Positions 49,961-60,134 of a stretch of 64,000 nucleotides of DNA are shown piece by piece. A model generated the notes under the pieces. It made no database searches, was not told the origin of the DNA, and worked only from the letters and a program-made list of their open reading frames with translations. Numbering within the stretch: position 1 is the first letter of the stretch; each line of letters begins with the position of its first letter. Origin of the DNA: Nocardia inohanensis NBRC 100128 (lineage in GTDB: Bacteria > Actinomycetota > Actinomycetes > Mycobacteriales > Mycobacteriaceae); NCBI RefSeq assembly GCF_001612945.1, contig NZ_BDBK01000001.1, forward strand, positions 868,001-932,000. The letters are read 5' to 3'. The position numbers and the translations under genes are program-made.

Positions 49961-50806
49961 TCAGGTGACCTGTGCGGTCACCAGGGTCTCGAAGGTGTAG
50001 GGCCGCAGGCCATCGGTACGGCCGGCGAAGTATCGCTGCTGGAGGTCTGCGTGTGCGGGATGGTCCACGACCTTCAGTCCGCATCGGCTGATCAGCCTGT
50101 CGATCTCGGATGCCGGCCAGCCGGGCTGGAGCGGCTCGCCGACAGCAGCCGCGATCGGCGTGTAGATACGAGCGAATTCGGTTCCCGCGTCGTCGAGTAC
50201 GCAGTCCTCGGCGCGGTAGGAGAACACCACCTCGGAGCCGGGGGCAGCCGCTGCGATCGTGCGCAAACCCGATTCGATCGCCAGTGCGGTCAGATAGGGG
50301 GCGACGCCCGTCCAGGAGAACATCGCAGGCTGCGACCAGTCGAACCCGGCCTGGCTCAGTGCGTCCTGAACCGGTCCGGCCTCGAAATCAGCGGGCACGA
50401 ATATCTGCGAGTCGCTGAGCGGTAGACCGAGGTCCCTGACGCGCTCGAGCTTCCAGGCTTGGGAGGCAGGGTGATCGACTTCGAACATGGTCAGCGGGCC
50501 GAGGAGATCCGGTCGGCGCCATGCGAAGGAGTCAAGCCCCGCACCGAGGATCACGTACTGCGTGAAGGCGCCGGAGGTCAGTCGGTCCTCGGCGTACCGG
50601 GTGCGGGTGCAGACAGCGGCGCGGGATTCGCGACGGACCCGATCGGGGAACATCGGATCGAACCGGTCTCGCAGCTGCTGCCATACCGGGCCGACCAGCA
50701 CCAGGGCCAGCGCATCGTCGAGTACCCACGGCGGGGCTGTCTCCAGGCGAAACAATCCACGCGAGATGGCCGCAAACATCGCCGTTCTACTCGGCGCGCC
50801 TTCCAT
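49961..50806 (-). CDS. class I SAM-dependent methyltransferase (TIGR00027/LCM-like)
   Basis: 281 aa. R-T-R-Y-A-E-D (about 69-75), Y-V-I-L-G-A-G-L-D-S-F-A-W-R-R (about 84-98, SAM loop) and F-E-V-D-H-P-A-S-Q-A-W-K (about 108-119) match the leucine carboxyl methyltransferase/TIGR00027 family that is expanded in mycobacteria and Nocardia. Members modify polyketides or unknown lipids. It lies alone between a hypothetical and a secreted protein gene. Confidence 0.88.
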   Translation of the reverse strand: MEGAPSRTAMFAAISRGLFRLETAPPWVLDDALALVLVGPVWQQLRDRFDPMFPDRVRRESRAAVCTRTRYAEDRLTSGAFTQYVILGAGLDSFAWRRPDLLGPLTMFEVDHPASQAWKLERVRDLGLPLSDSQIFVPADFEAGPVQDALSQAGFDWSQPAMFSWTGVAPYLTALAIESGLRTIAAAAPGSEVVFSYRAEDCVLDDAGTEFARIYTPIAAAVGEPLQPGWPASEIDRLISRCGLKVVDHPAHADLQQRYFAGRTDGLRPYTFETLVTAQVT

Positions 50807-50916
50807 GCGTTCCTCCTCGCGGGCCAGAACCCGGCATGCCGACCATGCTCGCCCCCTTCACAGGATGCGCCTGAAACGCCCTGACAGCCATACACGTCCG
50901 CGTCGATGATCGTCGG

Positions 50917-51282
50917 TCAGCCCGCAGAACCGGTCGGTACTTGGGAGCGCGGTACTGCGCTGGTGATCGACCACCCCGCGTCGATAGCGGGCGCACTGCA
51001 CGAGGTATCGAAGCTCACGCTGGAATGCGGGTCGGCCCACCGACTGGTTGGGTAGCTTCTGGTCCAGAAGGCCCGATTGGCGCCGGGGTCGTTGAAGGTC
51101 GTGCAACTGACCTGCGCGGAGATCAGATATGCCTCGTCGTTGTCGTTGGTACAGGTGGCCCCCTCGCACCAGACGCCGGGCGCAACATAGACGGCCGCGG
51201 AGGCGGACGGTATGATCAAAACAGCTGTGGCACAGGCTATTCCCACGATCGTCAACAGGTTTGCGAATATGCGAGACTTCAT
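50917..51282 (-). CDS. small secreted protein, unknown
   Basis: 121 aa. Signal peptide to about residue 29 (I-I-P-S-A-S-A-A-V). The mature part has four cysteines (W-C-E-G-A-T-C, V-S-C-T and T-S-C-S), likely two disulfides, and no charged clusters. No known domain is apparent. It is a plausible envelope or exported factor. Confidence 0.7.
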   Translation of the reverse strand: MKSRIFANLLTIVGIACATAVLIIPSASAAVYVAPGVWCEGATCTNDNDEAYLISAQVSCTTFNDPGANRAFWTRSYPTSRWADPHSSVSFDTSCSAPAIDAGWSITSAVPRSQVPTGSAG

Positions 51283-51352
51283 GGATTTCCTCCCCTGAGT
51301 GAATCCCTACTCCCTGCGACGGTTACATCAGTTCGGCCGAGACGCAATCGAA

Positions 51353-52321
51353 TTATGCTGCGCCTCTCCGAGATACGAAGGATGGCCGCGAACTGGTTCT
51401 GTCGTAGTTGGCATCTTCAGAGGATTGCCCACGGGGGGAGGGGCTCTCTGGCGGAAAGCCATTCTGGCGGTATGCCTTTGACGCCGGCCCGGTCCCGATA
51501 CCGGTTTGCGCGCCCACGATGCCGCCGACGATCGCGGCGGTGGTGTCGGCGTCTCCGCCTGCTTGGATGCAGGCGGTGATCGCGGCGGGGTAGTCGTGTA
51601 GGTAGGTGGCGGCGACCCACAGGGTGAACGGGACCGTGTCCTGGGCGCTGACGCGGGTACCGTTTCCGAGTTCGTAGGCGGCTTCGGCGACCGTGTGGCC
51701 CAGCAGTTTTCGGGCTCGGCGGATACCTGCGGTGGTTTGTCCGTCGATCAGGTATGGGTCGAGGGCGTCGAGTAGTTCTGTTGGTGTGCAGCCTGTTTCG
51801 CGGGCAGCTGCGGCGTGGCTGGCCGCTACGCCCACGGCCATGGCGCCGAGGATCGCCTCGGGATGGCGGTGGGTGATTTCGGCGGACAGGGCTGCTTGAG
51901 TGGCGGCCTGGTCCGGGTTTCCGGCGAAATGGGCTCCGAGTGGGGCGACGCGCATCGCGGCGCCGTTGCCCCAGGAACCGTGTCCGTCGAATACGTCCGC
52001 GGCTGCTTCGCTCCAGGGACGTCCGTCGCGGATCTGGTGCAGCACAACGACTGTGCCGGGGCCATAGCCACGGTAGGGCTCACAGCGGTCGGCGAACGCG
52101 GCCGCGAGTGCGTCGCGATCTATCCGGCCGCGGGTGCGGATCTCGGTGTGCACCGAGCAAGCCATTTCGGTGTCGTCGGTCCAAGGCCACGGACCAGCGG
52201 GTGGACGGCCGGCGAGAAGGTCGGGAATCGAATTGCCGGGCACGAAGAATTGGGCGCCGAGTGCGTCCCCTACAGACAGTCCGTCGAGACTGTCACGAGC
52301 AATTTCGGATAGATGAGGCAT
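51353..52321 (-). CDS. ADP-ribosylglycohydrolase (DraG/ARH-like)
   Basis: 322 aa. G-D-A-L-G-A (about 18-23), W-T-D-D-T-E-M (about 47-53) and G-G-D-A-D-T-T-A-A-I-V-G-G (about 254-266) form the two-metal active site of ADP-ribosylglycohydrolases; G-S-W-G-N-G-A-A-M-R (about 115-124) is also conserved. It should remove ADP-ribose from protein, nucleic acid or small-molecule acceptors. The C-terminal 40 residues are Ser/Arg-rich and disordered. The ATG at 52321 was chosen because the active-site Asp lies at the usual distance. Confidence 0.9.
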   Translation of the reverse strand: MPHLSEIARDSLDGLSVGDALGAQFFVPGNSIPDLLAGRPPAGPWPWTDDTEMACSVHTEIRTRGRIDRDALAAAFADRCEPYRGYGPGTVVVLHQIRDGRPWSEAAADVFDGHGSWGNGAAMRVAPLGAHFAGNPDQAATQAALSAEITHRHPEAILGAMAVGVAASHAAAARETGCTPTELLDALDPYLIDGQTTAGIRRARKLLGHTVAEAAYELGNGTRVSAQDTVPFTLWVAATYLHDYPAAITACIQAGGDADTTAAIVGGIVGAQTGIGTGPASKAYRQNGFPPESPSPRGQSSEDANYDRTSSRPSFVSRRGAA

Positions 52322-52508
52322 ACCGGGGTCATACTGCCAAACGGGAGTGGGCGTCTGCAACGGCCGACAACCACGACACCTTTGAGAGTTCCCGGGCATA
52401 GGTCACGGCATCGATCATCGCTGGAACGGGCGATGCGTTCTCGGGGCTCGGCGCGATGACATTGGAGACGGTGATTGTAAGAATCGGGAATCGATTGGGG
52501 GATTCGGT

Positions 52509-53249
52509 ATGGGCGACTTCGGGGGCGGGGCGGCGCTGCTCTGGGTGGGGCAGGTTGTTGGGCAGTTGATGGCGGAGAAGGCTTTTGATCGGGCGGTGGA
52601 GCGGTATTGGCCGGGGCAGCAGCAGGCGGGGGAGACGGGGTGGGTGCCGGAGCGGCATGACCTGCGGGGTGGGAATGAGCCTACGACCGAGGTGGATATT
52701 GTTGTGCGGCATGCGGGGTCGGCTGCGGGGACGCCGGTGTTTCTGACATTTCAGCGGTTTATGGCGAGTGGGCGGGTCTCCGATGGGAGTGACGGGGTTA
52801 TCTTTCCGATGGTGTTGGGGGAGACGGCCTATGTCACGTTGGCTCGTGCGGAGTATTTGATCGTGGCGTTGGTTGTTGATCTGGCGCGGGGGCGGGGGCG
52901 GCGGCCGGTGCTGCGTGGGCTGGGGGTGAGTGATGTGTATGTGGCTTCGAATTTTGGGCATGTGGTGACGATCGATGCCAAGCTTCCGACGCGGGAGCGG
53001 GCGGTGGATCTTGGGCTCATCGGTGCCGATGGCAGTGGGCCGTTCGAATTGGCGGCGCGGCCGGCTGCTCCGGTGCGGGCTGCCGGGTTGGCGTTTCCGA
53101 TGGCGACACGGTCATCGGTTCCTCGGACTTGTCCTGCTCGGACGGTGTTCGGAAACCGTTGTGGGCGGTTCGTGACGGGGTCGGGGAAGACCTTCTGCCG
53201 GATACACGAATTTCTGGACGACACCGGGTTCGGGGTCGACCGGTACTGA
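52509..53249 (+). CDS. unknown protein with C-terminal Cys/His zinc-finger-like motif
   Basis: 246 aa. An amphipathic N-terminus (about 5-30) is followed by a large uncharacterised mid-region with V-D-I-V-V-R-H and T-F-Q-R-F-M-A-S-G, and the last 45 residues contain C-P-A-R-T-V-F-G-N-R-C-G and F-C-R-I-H-E, i.e. C-x9-C-x(11)-C-x2-H. That tail matches a small zinc-binding motif (C-x-A-x-T-x-x-G-x-x-C ... C-x2-H) seen at ends of various actinobacterial proteins. Codon choice is more T-rich than neighbours, suggesting horizontal transfer. The function is unknown. Confidence 0.65.
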   Translation: MGDFGGGAALLWVGQVVGQLMAEKAFDRAVERYWPGQQQAGETGWVPERHDLRGGNEPTTEVDIVVRHAGSAAGTPVFLTFQRFMASGRVSDGSDGVIFPMVLGETAYVTLARAEYLIVALVVDLARGRGRRPVLRGLGVSDVYVASNFGHVVTIDAKLPTRERAVDLGLIGADGSGPFELAARPAAPVRAAGLAFPMATRSSVPRTCPARTVFGNRCGRFVTGSGKTFCRIHEFLDDTGFGVDRY

Positions 53250-53257
53250 GTCTGACC

Positions 53258-53464
53258 CTACGGTGCGTCGAATGTGCCCGCGCCGACCGAGGATACGAAG
53301 CTGTCCCACGCCGCCGGGGTGAAAACCAGTACGGGGCTGGTGTTTCCGAGCTTCGAATCGCGGACCGCGACCTTGCCTTCGTTCAGGTGGGCGGCTTCGA
53401 CGCAGGCTTCGCCGCCGCCGCTGCGGCTGCTTTTGAACCAGCGTGCTTCGCTCAACTCGCTCAC
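53258..53464 (-). CDS. DUF397 protein
   Basis: 68 aa. W-F-K-S-S-R-S-G-G-G-E-A-C-V-E-A-A (about 9-25) and V-A-V-R-D-S-K near 33 are the DUF397 pattern, and the C-terminal F-T-P-A-A-W-D-S-F matches. It forms a pair with the upstream DUF5753 XRE protein: its GTG start overlaps that gene's stop (GTGA). In Streptomyces such small proteins work with the regulator in developmental control or toxin-antitoxin-like function. Confidence 0.92.
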   Translation of the reverse strand: MSELSEARWFKSSRSGGGEACVEAAHLNEGKVAVRDSKLGNTSPVLVFTPAAWDSFVSSVGAGTFDAP

Positions 53465-54360
53465 GATTCGAACTCCTTCGCTACCTGCCTCAGCAGATGT
53501 TTACTGTCTGCCACAGACAACGCTACCCGGGCAAGAGCCTGATGGGCTTGGAGATATCGGTCGACCATCTCCCCGCTGTCGTAGTAGAGGCGTGAACCGT
53601 AGGTTTCGACGTAGACCGTTGTCGGCTCCACGGGTTGCCCGGTGCTGAGATCTGTTGGGAAGTGCAGGATTACGAATGGCCCAGGAGCGATGCCGAGTGG
53701 AAAGCCGGCACTGAAGGGCACGATGCGGACGCGGACATTCGGATTGGTGTCGGCCAGTTTTCGGAGCTGCGCGGCCATGACGAGAGCATTGCCTGCGACC
53801 CGCCGGATGACAGCTTCGTCGATGAGGAGGTCCACTTCGACGGGGGAGAGACGACGGGTGAACGCGGTCTGGCGTTGCATCCGAACCTGTACGCGCTGCT
53901 CCAGTTCCATCGGAGTGTCGGAGGCGAAGAAGACACGGTCGAGTGCGCGTGCGTAGTCGGCGGTCTGGACGACGCCGGGCACCACGTCGGATTGGTGCAT
54001 GATGACCCGTGCGGCAGCGGATTCGAGGCTCACATACGTCTCGAAATCGTCGGGGATGAGGTCTTCGTATCGCTGCCACCAGACCTTTTCGTCCACCGGT
54101 CGGGTGCGTTCATCGGCCTGGAGGGCGAGCAGTTTGAGGGTCTCGGTCTTGTCCTCGGCCCCGTACAGCTTGCACAGGGCTTCGATGTCGAGTTGGCGGA
54201 TCTTGTGGGCTTCGCCCTTCTCGAGTCGCTGTAGCGTTCCCGCTCCTCGTTCGATAAGCCGGGAGGCGTCCGCGATGGAAAGCCCTTTGGCCTGGCGCAT
54301 TTCACGGAGTTGCCGACCGAGCTGACGGCCGGGAATCGTGGTCGGGTTCCTGCCACTCAT
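53461..54360 (-). CDS. XRE-family regulator with DUF5753 domain
   Basis: 299 aa. The HTH (about 14-68) contains L-R-E-M-R-Q-A-K-G-L-S-I-A-D-A-S-R-L and S/T-L-Q-R-L-E-K-G. The DUF5753 region (about 105-290) has V-P-G-V-V-Q-T-A-D-Y-A-R-A-L and L-R-K-L-A-D-T-N-P-N-V-R-V-R-I-V-P-F. It is the standard partner of DUF397 in actinobacteria. It is divergent from the 61-aa gene at 54550 and probably autoregulates. Confidence 0.93.
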   Translation of the reverse strand: MSGRNPTTIPGRQLGRQLREMRQAKGLSIADASRLIERGAGTLQRLEKGEAHKIRQLDIEALCKLYGAEDKTETLKLLALQADERTRPVDEKVWWQRYEDLIPDDFETYVSLESAAARVIMHQSDVVPGVVQTADYARALDRVFFASDTPMELEQRVQVRMQRQTAFTRRLSPVEVDLLIDEAVIRRVAGNALVMAAQLRKLADTNPNVRVRIVPFSAGFPLGIAPGPFVILHFPTDLSTGQPVEPTTVYVETYGSRLYYDSGEMVDRYLQAHQALARVALSVADSKHLLRQVAKEFES

Positions 54361-54549
54361 GAGCGTTGCTCCCGAAATTTTGGACGGCGGCGGTCTGGTA
54401 GCTGGATGCTATTATCCGCGCTTCGTGGATCACGCACTGGGGAAATGGACCAATTGCTGTGGATGGTCCAAAGTCGCTGCGTATCAGCCATATCGGGATA
54501 TCTACTTGGTGCTGATCGAGCGGAAGGTGTCCATCCCAGGGAGGTGACC

Positions 54550-54735
54550 GTGAATACCTATGTGAGTCATGAGTTTCCGGAACGGCCCGTGCTGGATCTA
54601 GAGGTGGCCAGGCGGGAGCGGGACAAGCACAGGGCGTGTGGGGAGGAGTGTGATGCGAAGCGGTACTTCGGGAAGTTGGTGCCGCAGATGGAGGGGCGGT
54701 GTGGGTGGAATATCTGGCGGACCGGCGGGGAGTGA
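54550..54735 (+). CDS. small hypothetical protein (61 aa)
   Basis: 61 aa. The GTG at 54550 is set by GGGAGG 5 nt upstream. Sequence: beta-start, then charged helix with R-R-E-R-D-K-H-R-A-C-G-E-E-C (Cys pair C-x3-C) and a Trp-containing tail with C-G-W. Three cysteines and a His might bind metal. It is divergent from the DUF5753 regulator, where small genes of this kind are common. Confidence 0.6.
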   Translation: MNTYVSHEFPERPVLDLEVARRERDKHRACGEECDAKRYFGKLVPQMEGRCGWNIWRTGGE

Positions 54736-54764
54736 CCGGGGTCACGAGAGAGTCGGTGGGCAGG

Positions 54765-54788
54765 TACTATCTACGTACGTAGAAAGTA
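54765..54788. promoter_or_regulatory. second BlaI-type operator palindrome, no obvious target gene
   Basis: The core TCTACGTACGTAGA (54770-54783) is identical to that at 13290-13303, and the flanks (TACTA on the left, AAGTA on the right) extend the dyad to 24 bp with one mismatched pair. It lies between the stop of the 61-aa gene and the 3' end of the E1 gene. Confidence 0.6.
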
Positions 54789-54906
54789 GATAAGCCTGGT
54801 GTCGTCCCCTCGTCGGCACCGGGGCGCCGACCGGACTGGCGCCTGATGGCGGGCGGGCGCGGTGATCCCCTGGACAGGATCGCCGGGCTCGCTCGTCATT
54901 GTCTTT

Positions 54907-57108
<2,202 letters not shown>

Positions 57109-57241
57109 CTCTCCAATTTGTCCGATATGCCGCTTACGCCGGGTCACCAGCGTAAATGCGGAACACCGATCTCCGTGGCAACTCCGCATTCGTCGGCCCG
57201 GCGAACCGGCGAACGCGTAATTCACGGTAGTGCGGAGAGCG

Positions 57242-58093
57242 TCAGGACGGGAGGCGGTTGGCGCGCAGAAATTCGTCGATGGCGGCGGCCAGCGCGACCG
57301 GCTGATCCAGCGGCAGGCAGGTCGCGCTGCCGGAGATCTCCAGAAAAGTGCTGTCGGGGAACGACGCGGCCAGGCGCGGCCCGTGCTCACGGGGCATCAG
57401 GCGATCCCGATCGGCCCAGACGACCAGCACCGGGCCCGCGAACGACTCGGCGGCCTTGGCCCAGCGGGCGAGTTCCGCCGCGTCGTAGCTGTCGCGCAGC
57501 ACCTTGGCCAGATCACCGCGAACCGCGCGGTCGGTGAAACGCAACTGCCATTCGTCGGCCAGATCGGCGGGCAGCGGATGCAGGGCGCTGACATCCGCCG
57601 CGCCCATGCGGGCGCGGAACCACTTGGCGCGCATGGGCAGCGCCATGACGTCCAGCGCGCCCGGTACCCGCGCGGCGCGGGCGAACACACGACCCGGACG
57701 ACCCGGCGGATAGTTGTCGAAGGCTTCGCAGGCGGTCAGCACCAGGCGCTCGAGGCGTTCGCCCTGCCCCTCGGCGAGCATGACCTGCGCCGCGCCCCAA
57801 TGGTTTTGGATCAGCGTGACCTCGCGCAGATCCAGGGCGGTGAGGAACTCGCCGGTGAGCCGCGCCAGTCCGGCGACGGTCAGGTCGGCGTCGGGCCGCA
57901 TGGGCAGCCGATGCGCGCCCAGCGGCATGGTCGGGCGGATGCAGCGGTAGGACGGCTCCAGGCGCGCCACCACCTCGCGCCAGACGCGCGCGTCCTTCAT
58001 CGCCCCGTGCAGGAATACGAGAGTCGGCCCCTCGCCCGAATCGAGGTATTCGATGGGCCCGCAGGCGAGTTCGACGGTCTTGGTCGCGGTCAT
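57242..58093 (-). CDS. alpha/beta hydrolase-fold protein with non-canonical catalytic residues
   Basis: 283 aa. The fold is clear: L-V-F-L-H-G-A-M-K-D (about 25-34) oxyanion loop, N-H-W-G-A-A-Q (about 97-103) at the nucleophile elbow, P-V-L-V-V-W-A-D-R-D-R-L-M-P (acid strand), and L-P-L-D-Q-P near the end. At the nucleophile site the usual Ser or Asp is His98 (Q-N-H-W-G), and the usual catalytic His site reads S-A-T-C-L. So the triad is not standard. The start at 58093 overlaps the FAD gene stop (ATGA). It may be a pseudoenzyme or use other chemistry in the cluster. Confidence 0.85.
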   Translation of the reverse strand: MTATKTVELACGPIEYLDSGEGPTLVFLHGAMKDARVWREVVARLEPSYRCIRPTMPLGAHRLPMRPDADLTVAGLARLTGEFLTALDLREVTLIQNHWGAAQVMLAEGQGERLERLVLTACEAFDNYPPGRPGRVFARAARVPGALDVMALPMRAKWFRARMGAADVSALHPLPADLADEWQLRFTDRAVRGDLAKVLRDSYDAAELARWAKAAESFAGPVLVVWADRDRLMPREHGPRLAASFPDSTFLEISGSATCLPLDQPVALAAAIDEFLRANRLPS

Positions 58094-59259
58094 CGGGGCT
58101 CCAGGGCGGTGGTGACGGGCAGGGTGAAACGCATCGGGGCGATGTTCTGGGCCCGCATGATCGGCATCGGCGTGAAGCGCAGGACGGCTTCGCGCACCCG
58201 CACGGCCGGAGCCGATTGCAACTGTTCGGCCTTGCTCAAACGGCGCGAACCCGCGACCAGCATGCGGGTGCGGTCGCGGCGCGCGGCTTCGTAGGCGCGC
58301 AGCGCCCGCACCGGATCCGGTTCGGTGGCCAGATGGTGGGCCAGCACATACCCGTCCTCGATGGAGGAGCCCGCGCCCTGGCTGAGGCTGGTGAGCATGG
58401 CGTGCGCGGCATCCCCGGCCAGGGTGAAACGGCCGGTGCCCCAGCGATCCAGGAAATTCCGGTCCTGCGCCGGGACACTCACGATGGCCTCCTCCGGCGT
58501 GACCGCGATGGCCTCGCGGATCTCCGCCGCCCAGCCCTCGAACGCCGTGGCGATACCGGCCTTGCCGCCGGTGTAGGCGCGTGCGGTCTCGACACCGACA
58601 TTCTTGGTGCCCCACCAGTAGACGCGGCCGCCGCCGATATCCATCAGGCCGAAGCGTTGCCCGCGGCCCCAATAGTGGCGGGCCACCCCATCTTTGATCA
58701 GCGGATGGCTGAACGTGGTGGTCGCCAGCCAGCACACGTAGCCGTATTCGTTGATCGGTTCGGCACCGGCGTGCTGGGCGCGTACCGCCGAGCGGATGCC
58801 GTCCGCGCCGACCAGCACGTCACCGCTGACCACGCGGCCGTCCTCGAAGGTGGCGGTGATGCCGTGCGCGTCCTGTTCGAAACCGGACAGGCGGGAACCG
58901 AAGTGAATCGGCGTCTCGCCGATGGCATTGCGCAGGGCGGCCATCAGATCGTCGCGGCCCACGGTGACGGCGGGATAGCCCAGCTCGTCGGTCATGGACC
59001 GGAACGGCAAGGCGCGCAGCACTTTCCCGTCCGGCGCATGGATGAAGAACTGCTCGGTCGTGCGCCCCAGCCCGGCGGCGGTGACGTCGATACCGAGCGC
59101 GTCCAGTACGGCCGTGGCATTGCTGAGAATGCCCAGCCCGGTGCCGGTCGATCGCAATTCCGGTGCTGCTTCGAAGATTTCGGCGTCGATACCGTGCCGG
59201 CGCAGGGCCGCCGCGGTGCTGAGACCGGCGACACCGGCTCCGATGATCAGAACTTTCAT
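58090..59259 (-). CDS. FAD-dependent monooxygenase (PHBH-like)
   Basis: 389 aa. M-K-V-L-I-I-G-A-G-V-A-G-L-S (dinucleotide fold), V-L-V-G-A-D-G-I-R-S (about 145-154, D-G motif) and F-T-L-A-G-D-A-A-H-A-M (about 286-296, G-D motif) are intact. It hydroxylates or epoxidises an aromatic, polyketide or peptide-like intermediate. It is between the SDR and the hydrolase, coupled to both by ATGA overlaps, so it acts in the NRPS-associated pathway. Confidence 0.92.
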   Translation of the reverse strand: MKVLIIGAGVAGLSTAAALRRHGIDAEIFEAAPELRSTGTGLGILSNATAVLDALGIDVTAAGLGRTTEQFFIHAPDGKVLRALPFRSMTDELGYPAVTVGRDDLMAALRNAIGETPIHFGSRLSGFEQDAHGITATFEDGRVVSGDVLVGADGIRSAVRAQHAGAEPINEYGYVCWLATTTFSHPLIKDGVARHYWGRGQRFGLMDIGGGRVYWWGTKNVGVETARAYTGGKAGIATAFEGWAAEIREAIAVTPEEAIVSVPAQDRNFLDRWGTGRFTLAGDAAHAMLTSLSQGAGSSIEDGYVLAHHLATEPDPVRALRAYEAARRDRTRMLVAGSRRLSKAEQLQSAPAVRVREAVLRFTPMPIMRAQNIAPMRFTLPVTTALEPR

Positions 59260-60134
59260 GACAGGCTCCTGGTGAGGGCGAGGTCCAGCAGGCGATCCGG
59301 CAGCAGGCGGGCGGCGAGGCTGCCGAGGGCGACATCCCGGCCCACGCGATAGCGGGTACGCGGGCGACGGGCGGTGAGAGCGTGCTCGATGGCGCGGGCC
59401 ACATCGACCGGCGAGGTCTTGCCGCCGGTCGCGGTGGCGGCGTTGGCCTTCGAGAACTCGGTGAAACGGTCCCGGTACAGGGCGGCGACCGGGCCGGGCG
59501 CGTTCTCGAGCAGCCGCGCCGCGGTCTCGGCCTGTTTGCGCCAGATCGGGGTGGCGATCGCGCCCGGTTCGATCACCGACACGCTGACCCGCTGCGGGGC
59601 CAGCTCCCGGCGCAGCGCATCCGAGAGCCCTTCCTTGCCGAATTGGCTTGCGGCATAAGCGGTCATGTAGGGCAGCGCCACCCGGCCGACGCCCGAGGTG
59701 ACGTTCACGATGCGCCCGGACGGGCCGCTGCCGTTCCCGCTGCCGGCCCGCAACTGCGGCAGGAACTGGCGGATCATGGCGGCCACCCCGATCAGGTTGA
59801 CCTCCAGCTGATACCGCAGCTCCTCGACCGGCACGCATTCCAGGGGTGCGGACACGCTGATCCCCGCATTGTTGACCAGCCCGAGCAGCCCGCCCGTGCC
59901 GATCTGCTCACCGATCACCTTGTGCGCCTGCGCGATCGACTCCTCGGAGGTCACATCGAGCTCCACCGGCCGCAGCCGGTCCCCGGCGTCGGCGCGGCCG
60001 AGTTCGGCGACGGCCTCCGCGCCGCGAACACCGGCGAACACGGTGAATCCCCGGTCGGCCAGCCACAGTGCGCTCGCCCGGCCCAGGCCGGACGAGCAGC
60101 CGGTGATCAGGACGGCATTGCTGGTGTGGGACAC
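59256..60134 (-). CDS. SDR-family oxidoreductase with Gln in place of active-site Lys
   Basis: 292 aa. T-G-C-S-S-G-L-G (about 11-18), N-N-A-G (about 88-91) and V-T-S-G (Ser147) are present, but the catalytic Y-x-x-x-K reads Y-A-A-S-Q (Tyr160, Gln164). The next residues F-G-K-E-G-L-S-D-A-L-R-R-E fit the retinol/17-beta-HSD-like subgroup, whose motif is Y-x-x-S-K. Loss of the Lys should weaken ordinary dehydrogenase activity. GTG start; the stop overlaps the FAD gene start (ATGA). The 5' end overlaps the condensation-like gene by 28 bp. Confidence 0.85.
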   Translation of the reverse strand: MSHTSNAVLITGCSSGLGRASALWLADRGFTVFAGVRGAEAVAELGRADAGDRLRPVELDVTSEESIAQAHKVIGEQIGTGGLLGLVNNAGISVSAPLECVPVEELRYQLEVNLIGVAAMIRQFLPQLRAGSGNGSGPSGRIVNVTSGVGRVALPYMTAYAASQFGKEGLSDALRRELAPQRVSVSVIEPGAIATPIWRKQAETAARLLENAPGPVAALYRDRFTEFSKANAATATGGKTSPVDVARAIEHALTARRPRTRYRVGRDVALGSLAARLLPDRLLDLALTRSLS

